From: Bacillota bacterium | GTDB lineage: Bacteria > Bacillota > Clostridia > Christensenellales > Aristaeellaceae | Length of the DNA: 6,538 nt | NCBI GenBank assembly: GCA_023443705.1 | Contig: JAEZTD010000428.1 | Location: 1 to 6,538, forward strand | Reading direction: 5' to 3' | Part shown: positions 4,718 through 6,538 of the stretch, in pieces | How the letters are laid out: every line of letters begins with the position of its first letter | How positions within the stretch are numbered: position 1 is the first letter of the stretch | Notes under the pieces: generated by a model | The model's input: the letters and a program-made list of their open reading frames with translations, nothing else | Database searches by the model: none | What the model was told of the DNA's origin: nothing | Program-made: the position numbers and the translations under genes

Positions 4718-6103
4718 TCATTCTCCGACGGCGATGACGGCGGAGCCGGTCATCCCGACGCGCATGCCGACGGCGTTGTCCATTTCGATGGTCACGTCGT
4801 ACATCGTGACGCCGCCCACGAGCCTGCCGACGAAGGCGATCTTTTTGACGGTACCGCTAAACTCCTCGCCCGGCAGCGCGTTGACAGAGGCGGTCGCGCG
4901 CTGCCCCACGGCGAGGCGCACCACGTCCATCTCGTCCACCGAAACCACCATGTCCAGTTTCTCATCGGAGGACAGCGATAGGATGGCCGTGTCCTTGCCC
5001 AGCGGCACGTTGGTGATGTTCGCGTACACCGCTTCCACGATGCCGCTGGCAGGGGCAGTGATCTCGCCGCTGTCGAGGATCGCCTCGGACCTTTCGATCT
5101 GGTCCAGAATGTCCTGCCGCCTCTTCAGCGCGGACTTGAAGGCGTCCGAGATGGGCACGTCGGTCAGGTCGAAGAGCGCCGCGCCCTTTGATACCGACGC
5201 GTTTTCCTTGTTCTCGTAGCGCGACCGGTCCACCGTGCCGCCGGTAGAGGTGATGGTCAGCGGCGCGTTGATCTCGGCGAGGCCCGTGCCGATCAGCGCG
5301 CCCTGGTAGACGCTGACGGTGTCGCCCAGCTTGGGGCCGTCGTCGGTGAAGGTGACGGTGGCCTCTTTGGTGGCGCCGGAGATGGAGGCCACGCGGCCGT
5401 CCCACTCGTTGCCCCGGTCGTCCTTGACGGTCACGATAGCACCCGCCCGCAGGCCGGTGGCTTCCTGCGGGATGAAGCGCACCTTCATCAGGCCGTCGGT
5501 GGAGAGAAGCGCCAGCGCGCCGTCCCGGCTGATGACGGTCGAAACGTCCTCCCCCTCGTCGGCGAACACTTTCTTGACGCGCCCCTTGACGGGGGAGGAC
5601 ACGGTTTCGGAGGCCTTCTTGCCGTTTAGGGACTTCACCACCTGCTCCTGGTCGTCCCGCTGTGCCTTCAGGTCGTTCACGGTGGTCTGCAGCTTGTCCA
5701 CATCCACCCGGGCCAGCACGTCGCCCCGGCTCACCTCGTCGCCCGCCTTGACGGGCAGCTGGATGATGGTGACGGCGGCGGGGGTCAGTACGTCCTCGCC
5801 GTCCTGGGCGGTCAGCGAGCCGTCGCCGGCGACGGTGTTCGCCGCCGCCGCGGGCGCGGGCTCCGGCGTAATTTGCGCGGCAGGCTGCGGCGCGGCCTGC
5901 GGTACGCCCTGGACGGCAACGGCGCTCATGGGCTGGGCGGCCTCTCGGGCGGTCAGCCCAACGCCCCCGCCCAAACCGTCCAGAAAGCCGAGGTCCATCG
6001 TGCGGCTCAGGAACACGCCGCCGGCCGCGCCCAGGATCAGGAAGATCAGGACGAGCAGCACCGTGACGACGGAGTTTCCGCGCTTGTGATCCGATTTCAT
6101 CAT
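4718..6103 (-). CDS. HlyD-type membrane fusion (adaptor) protein with two adaptor modules
   Basis: A 461-aa periplasmic-adaptor-type protein of an export or efflux system. One membrane helix (about 11-33) follows a short positive N-terminus, so it is anchored with the bulk outside; there is no lipobox Cys. An Ala/Pro/Gln-rich linker spans about 57-90. Module 1 has a first lipoyl half (109-133, PVKAGDEVSRGDVL), a short coiled coil (135-160), a second lipoyl half (168-200, SSPVKGRVKKVFADEGEDV) and a beta-barrel (205-265). Module 2 repeats this plan: VDRSRYENKENASVSKGAALF (first part of a lipoyl half), a coil (316-344), TAPASGIVEAVYANITNV (349-366) and a barrel to the end. ATG at 6103 is preferred to upstream in-frame codons because AAGGAGG lies 7 nt before it. 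The stop of another adaptor gene is only 16 nt upstream, so the two are co-transcribed. The transported substrate and the inner-membrane partner are not visible. Confidence 0.85.
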   Translation of the reverse strand: MMKSDHKRGNSVVTVLLVLIFLILGAAGGVFLSRTMDLGFLDGLGGGVGLTAREAAQPMSAVAVQGVPQAAPQPAAQITPEPAPAAAANTVAGDGSLTAQDGEDVLTPAAVTIIQLPVKAGDEVSRGDVLARVDVDKLQTTVNDLKAQRDDQEQVVKSLNGKKASETVSSPVKGRVKKVFADEGEDVSTVISRDGALALLSTDGLMKVRFIPQEATGLRAGAIVTVKDDRGNEWDGRVASISGATKEATVTFTDDGPKLGDTVSVYQGALIGTGLAEINAPLTITSTGGTVDRSRYENKENASVSKGAALFDLTDVPISDAFKSALKRRQDILDQIERSEAILDSGEITAPASGIVEAVYANITNVPLGKDTAILSLSSDEKLDMVVSVDEMDVVRLAVGQRATASVNALPGEEFSGTVKKIAFVGRLVGGVTMYDVTIEMDNAVGMRVGMTGSAVIAVGE

Positions 6104-6110
6104 TTTTATT

Positions 6111-6117
6111 CCTCCTT
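6111..6117 (-). promoter_or_regulatory. Ribosome binding site deciding the second adaptor's start
   Basis: On the minus strand AAGGAGG lies 7 nt before the first of two adjacent ATG codons (6103 and 6100), entirely within the 16-nt gap after the upstream stop. It rules out a start at 6187, which would overlap the upstream gene in another frame and add a non-adaptor N-terminus. Confidence 0.85.
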
Positions 6118-6119
6118 CG

Positions 6120-6538
6120 TCAATCCACCTGGATGGAGACCGTGGCGTTGGTGCCGATGAGTCCGGACAGGTCGATCCCGCCCGCAAGGTCGATCTTGAC
6201 CGGGATGGTCTGGGTGACCTTCGTATAGGTGCCGCTGGTGGAGTAGCTCATCGCGTTTCCGGAGATGGCGCTCTGGGTGATGCTGTCGATCTCCCGCACC
6301 ACGCCGGAAAACGCCTGGCCCGGGTAGGCGTCGAGGGTGACGCGCACGGCCTGACCGGCGCGCACGCGGCGGATGGCGGTCTCCTCGACGTTGGCCTGGA
6401 TGTAGATGTCCCGGGTGTCGGCCACCACGGCGATTACCGTGGAGGGGCCCACCGTCTGGCCCTCGGCCACGTCACACTCGACGACGGCGCCGTCCACCGG
6501 CGACTTGAGGTAGCCGGTGTTCTCGGAGAGCGCGAGAA
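6120..6538 (-). CDS. EmrA/HlyD-type membrane fusion protein, C-terminal 138 residues
   Basis: The N-terminal part lies beyond the right edge. The visible part starts in the second lipoyl half (SPVDGAVVECDVAEGQTV) and continues into the beta-barrel with VVADTRDIYIQANVEETAIRRV and GQAVRVTLDAYPGQAFSGVV. It ends with a membrane-proximal segment, TKVTQTIPVKIDL followed by GTNATVSIQVD. The ANVEET, DAYPG and T-K-V-x-Q-x-I-P-V-K signatures are characteristic of the EmrA branch, which usually partners an MFS (EmrB-type) exporter of drugs or other small molecules. Such a partner could lie upstream, off the window. The gene is tightly coupled to the following adaptor (16-nt gap), so two different adaptors are made from one transcript. 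Residues normally conserved in this part are present and nothing looks degraded. Confidence 0.9.
   Translation of the reverse strand, partial: LALSENTGYLKSPVDGAVVECDVAEGQTVGPSTVIAVVADTRDIYIQANVEETAIRRVRAGQAVRVTLDAYPGQAFSGVVREIDSITQSAISGNAMSYSTSGTYTKVTQTIPVKIDLAGGIDLSGLIGTNATVSIQVD

Noticed and set aside
4461..4981. Plus-strand frames across repeat copy B whose translation resembles that from copy A (MYAGN and PPGNP segments)
   Set aside because: The peptide likeness follows from nucleotide identity of the repeat. Changes between copies follow base pairing rather than codon positions, and the frames have no ribosome site.
6104..6187. Upstream extension of the second adaptor to a start at 6187
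   Set aside because: It would overlap the preceding adaptor gene by over 60 nt, adds a non-adaptor N-terminus, and ignores the well-placed AAGGAGG before ATG 6103.

Overview
The window reads as a piece of a GC-rich chromosome from an obligately anaerobic, probably monoderm Clostridia-type bacterium. The support is strong AAGGAGG-type ribosome sites, a rubredoxin/rubrerythrin peroxide-defence pair, a cytoplasmic GH31 glycosidase and HlyD-type adaptors anchored by an N-terminal membrane helix rather than a lipobox. The assignment is an inference; no 16S or species-specific marker is present. All supported genes lie on the minus strand, so transcription runs from high to low coordinates. Long open frames on the plus strand and in other minus frames are GC-driven shadows.

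From the right edge: 6538-6120 is the C-terminal part of an EmrA/HlyD-type membrane fusion protein. It is followed after 16 nt by a second adaptor (6103-4718) in which the adaptor fold appears to occur twice in one chain. Next comes a 395-nt intergenic region (4717-4323) holding a structured repeat (copy B), two flanking 29-bp direct repeats and the promoter of the next cluster.

That cluster is rubredoxin (4322-4164), a rubrerythrin with rubredoxin-like domains at both ends (3987-3322), and an FAD-dependent pyridine nucleotide-disulfide oxidoreductase (3108-1636). Together they could pass electrons from NAD(P)H through rubredoxin to a diiron peroxidase, although the flavoprotein's part in this is inferred from position only. 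The gaps between these genes are rich in hairpins.

A 435-nt intergenic region (1635-1201) carries repeat copy A, a strong intrinsic terminator (1431-1404) and a good sigma-A-type promoter. The promoter drives a GTG-started GH31 alpha-glycosidase (1200 to beyond the left edge) that includes the catalytic nucleophile region.

The most unusual signal is the pair of 118-bp intergenic elements at 1465-1582 and 4507-4624. They have identical length and three corresponding hairpins, and several stem positions change in both arms so that pairing is kept. This points to selection on structure rather than on a protein. Both copies sit 3' of a gene and before the next promoter.
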